Shown here piece after piece: positions 6,016 to 7,030 of a stretch of 7,030 bases of DNA (positions within the stretch are counted from its first letter, which is position 1; each line of letters begins with the position of its first letter). The translations under genes and the position numbers were made by a program. The stretch is from Bacteroidales bacterium (lineage in GTDB: Bacteria; Bacteroidota; Bacteroidia; Bacteroidales; VadinHA17), in NCBI GenBank assembly GCA_022615595.1, contig JAKEGI010000155.1, forward strand, positions 1-7,030, given 5' to 3'. Under the pieces are notes generated by a model. The model was not told where the DNA came from. It worked only from the letters and a program-made list of their open reading frames with translations, and made no database searches.

Positions 6016-6636
6016 TTATCTGGTTCCAAAAAGTCTGTCTCCGGCATCGCCAAGACCAGGGACAATATATCCTTTTTCATTCAGGTGGCTGTCAAGCGCC
6101 GCAAGATAGATGTCAACATCGGGGTGATCTTTCTCCACACGTGCGACACCTTCAGGCACGCCAACGATACAGACAAGTCTGATTGTTGATGCTCCTCTCT
6201 TCTTAACTGCTGCTATTGCGGCACTGGCGCTGCCTCCTGTTGCAAGCATAGGATCCAGTACCATCACGACGGCTTCGGAGAGTCCGGCCGGAAATTTTGC
6301 GTAGTATTCCATTGGTTCCAGCGTCTCATGGTCACGGTAGAGACCAATGTGGCCAACTCTTGCCGTTGTTATCAGGCTTGTTATGCCTTCAACCATTCCT
6401 AACCCTGCCCTCAATACCGGAACGAGCACGATTTCCTTTGCCAACTCTGAAGTGCTGCATGATGAGAGGGGAGTGTCAATAATAACCTCTCTCATGGGCA
6501 GGTCCCTGGTAATCTCGTAAGCCATCAGACCGGCTATCTCGCTGACATGCTGCCTGAAGTCTTTGGTGCCGGTCTCTTTTCTCCTGATCTGTGAAAGCTT
6601 GTGGTTGACCAGGGGGTGATTGATAAGTTTAAGCAT
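6016..6636 (-). CDS. upp: Uracil phosphoribosyltransferase
   Basis: Upp converts uracil and PRPP to UMP and pyrophosphate, the key step in uracil salvage. The 206-residue product is full length (E. coli 208). It contains the N-terminal pattern [13 protein letters not shown] at 6-18, PVLRAGLGM at 73-81, IGLYRD at 97-102 with R101, the PRPP-binding loop [13 protein letters not shown] at 124-136, and the C-terminal uracil-binding hood [17 protein letters not shown] at 189-205. All the expected active-site segments are present. The ATG at 6636 fits the family N-terminus. It lies upstream of nupG in the same orientation (24-bp gap), forming a pyrimidine-salvage unit. The 79 bp before it, back to the end of the DUF3078 gene, show no TAnnTTTG box, so its promoter is unrecognised or lies further upstream. 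Confidence 0.97.
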   Translation of the reverse strand: MLKLINHPLVNHKLSQIRRKETGTKDFRQHVSEIAGLMAYEITRDLPMREVIIDTPLSSCSTSELAKEIVLVPVLRAGLGMVEGITSLITTARVGHIGLYRDHETLEPMEYYAKFPAGLSEAVVMVLDPMLATGGSASAAIAAVKKRGASTIRLVCIVGVPEGVARVEKDHPDVDIYLAALDSHLNEKGYIVPGLGDAGDRLFGTR

Positions 6637-6715
6637 CAGGCAGATTTGGTTTAATTTTTTCCTGAATCTTGTTTTTTAATGCCTGTGTTATGGGTAGCAT
6701 GATTTAATGCCCTCT

Positions 6716-7030
6716 TTATTTAGGGATCTTAAAGGTCAGTCCTACTCCTATAACTTCCTTGAATTGAGTGCGTTTACCCCAGAGAGGTGCGCCCTCGCCA
6801 TCTTCCCCGACCTTGATCAGAATATCGTCATCATAGAGGAGGTGCGTGGTAACAGTGGCAGCGAGCCAGTTGTTAACCTTTAGAATTGCGAGTATCTCCC
6901 AGCTGACATCTATATTCTGCGGGTTGTTCAGGTAGTTTGAAAAGAGGTCAAGTTTCGATACTAAATTGACATTCTTAACAATATTCTCTTTCTTGAAAAC
7001 TATATTAGCATATGCTCCGAATTCCGCCCT
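6716..7030 (-). CDS. DUF3078 domain protein, C-terminal part (partial, runs off the right edge)
   Basis: Translated by hand: 104 codons plus a TAA at 6718-6716, with the frame open through the right edge at 7030. The C-terminal pattern LDLFSNYLNNPQNIDVSWE (residues 27-45 of the visible part), the alternating strands with LAILKVNNWLAATVTTHLLYDDDI, and the ending QFKEVIGVGLTFKIPK are typical of DUF3078, a family found mainly in Bacteroidota. These proteins usually have a signal peptide and an outer-membrane beta-barrel-like strand pattern; here the strands alternate every 8-10 residues and the last residues resemble a terminal barrel strand, but the N-terminus is not in the window. Function is unknown. 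It lies 79 bp upstream of upp on the same strand; any link to nucleotide salvage is unsupported. Confidence 0.8.
   Translation of the reverse strand, partial: RAEFGAYANIVFKKENIVKNVNLVSKLDLFSNYLNNPQNIDVSWEILAILKVNNWLAATVTTHLLYDDDILIKVGEDGEGAPLWGKRTQFKEVIGVGLTFKIPK

Noticed and set aside
6637..6715. Promoter or terminator between the DUF3078 gene and upp.
   Set aside because: No TAnnTTTG box on the minus strand, and the only stem (GGCAT with ATGC plus a bulge) is too weak; nothing supportable was seen in this gap.
1..7030. A novel defence, mobile or secretion system, CRISPR array, tRNA or rRNA.
   Set aside because: Every substantial open frame fits a known housekeeping, transport or envelope family; no direct-repeat array, transposase, integrase, toxin-antitoxin pair or RNA gene was found on either strand.

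Overview
The window looks like an ordinary stretch of chromosome from a member of the Bacteroidota, most likely Bacteroidales or a close relative. Three things support this. The first is family content: a TamB of the Bacteroidota type divergent from tsaD, a DUF3078 protein, an SiaC/DUF1987 protein and a small membrane J-domain protein. The second is two exact matches to the Bacteroidota -7 promoter box TAnnTTTG in intergenic DNA. The third is the near absence of Shine-Dalgarno sequences before the genes. The species cannot be named from the sequence.

Layout, left to right. Positions 1-1138 (minus) hold the N-terminal 379 codons of a TamB-like envelope protein. Only 53 bp away and divergent is tsaD (1192-2235, plus, GTG start), the catalytic subunit for the t6A37 tRNA modification. 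It is followed by a stand-alone SiaC/DUF1987 gene (2311-2694, plus) with its own candidate promoter. Converging on it, with a 13-bp tail-to-tail overlap, is a minus-strand pair read from the right: a membrane-anchored J-domain protein (3148-3726) and a hotdog-fold PaaI-type thioesterase (2682-3164), which overlap by 17 bp. Divergent from that pair, behind the best promoter in the window, is a ZupT-type ZIP metal transporter (3845-4708, plus, GTG start). It converges on a minus-strand pyrimidine-salvage pair: upp (6016-6636) followed 24 bp later by a NupG-like nucleoside:H+ symporter (4738-5991). The right edge carries the C-terminal 104 codons of a DUF3078 protein (6716-7030, minus).

How the genes fit together. 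upp and nupG form a coherent unit: nucleoside uptake plus conversion of uracil to UMP. The J-protein and thioesterase overlap and are probably translationally coupled, but no shared pathway can be read from the sequence. The rest are housekeeping or envelope genes. Coding density is very high, there is no gene-free stretch over about 120 bp, and I see no RNA gene, mobile element, CRISPR array or sign of transfer.

I did not find a convincing new biological system. The points most worth a second look are the run of eight A residues at the J-protein/thioesterase overlap, the SiaC homologue without its usual partner genes nearby, and the promoter/hairpin and short-ORF arrangements before siaC and zupT.
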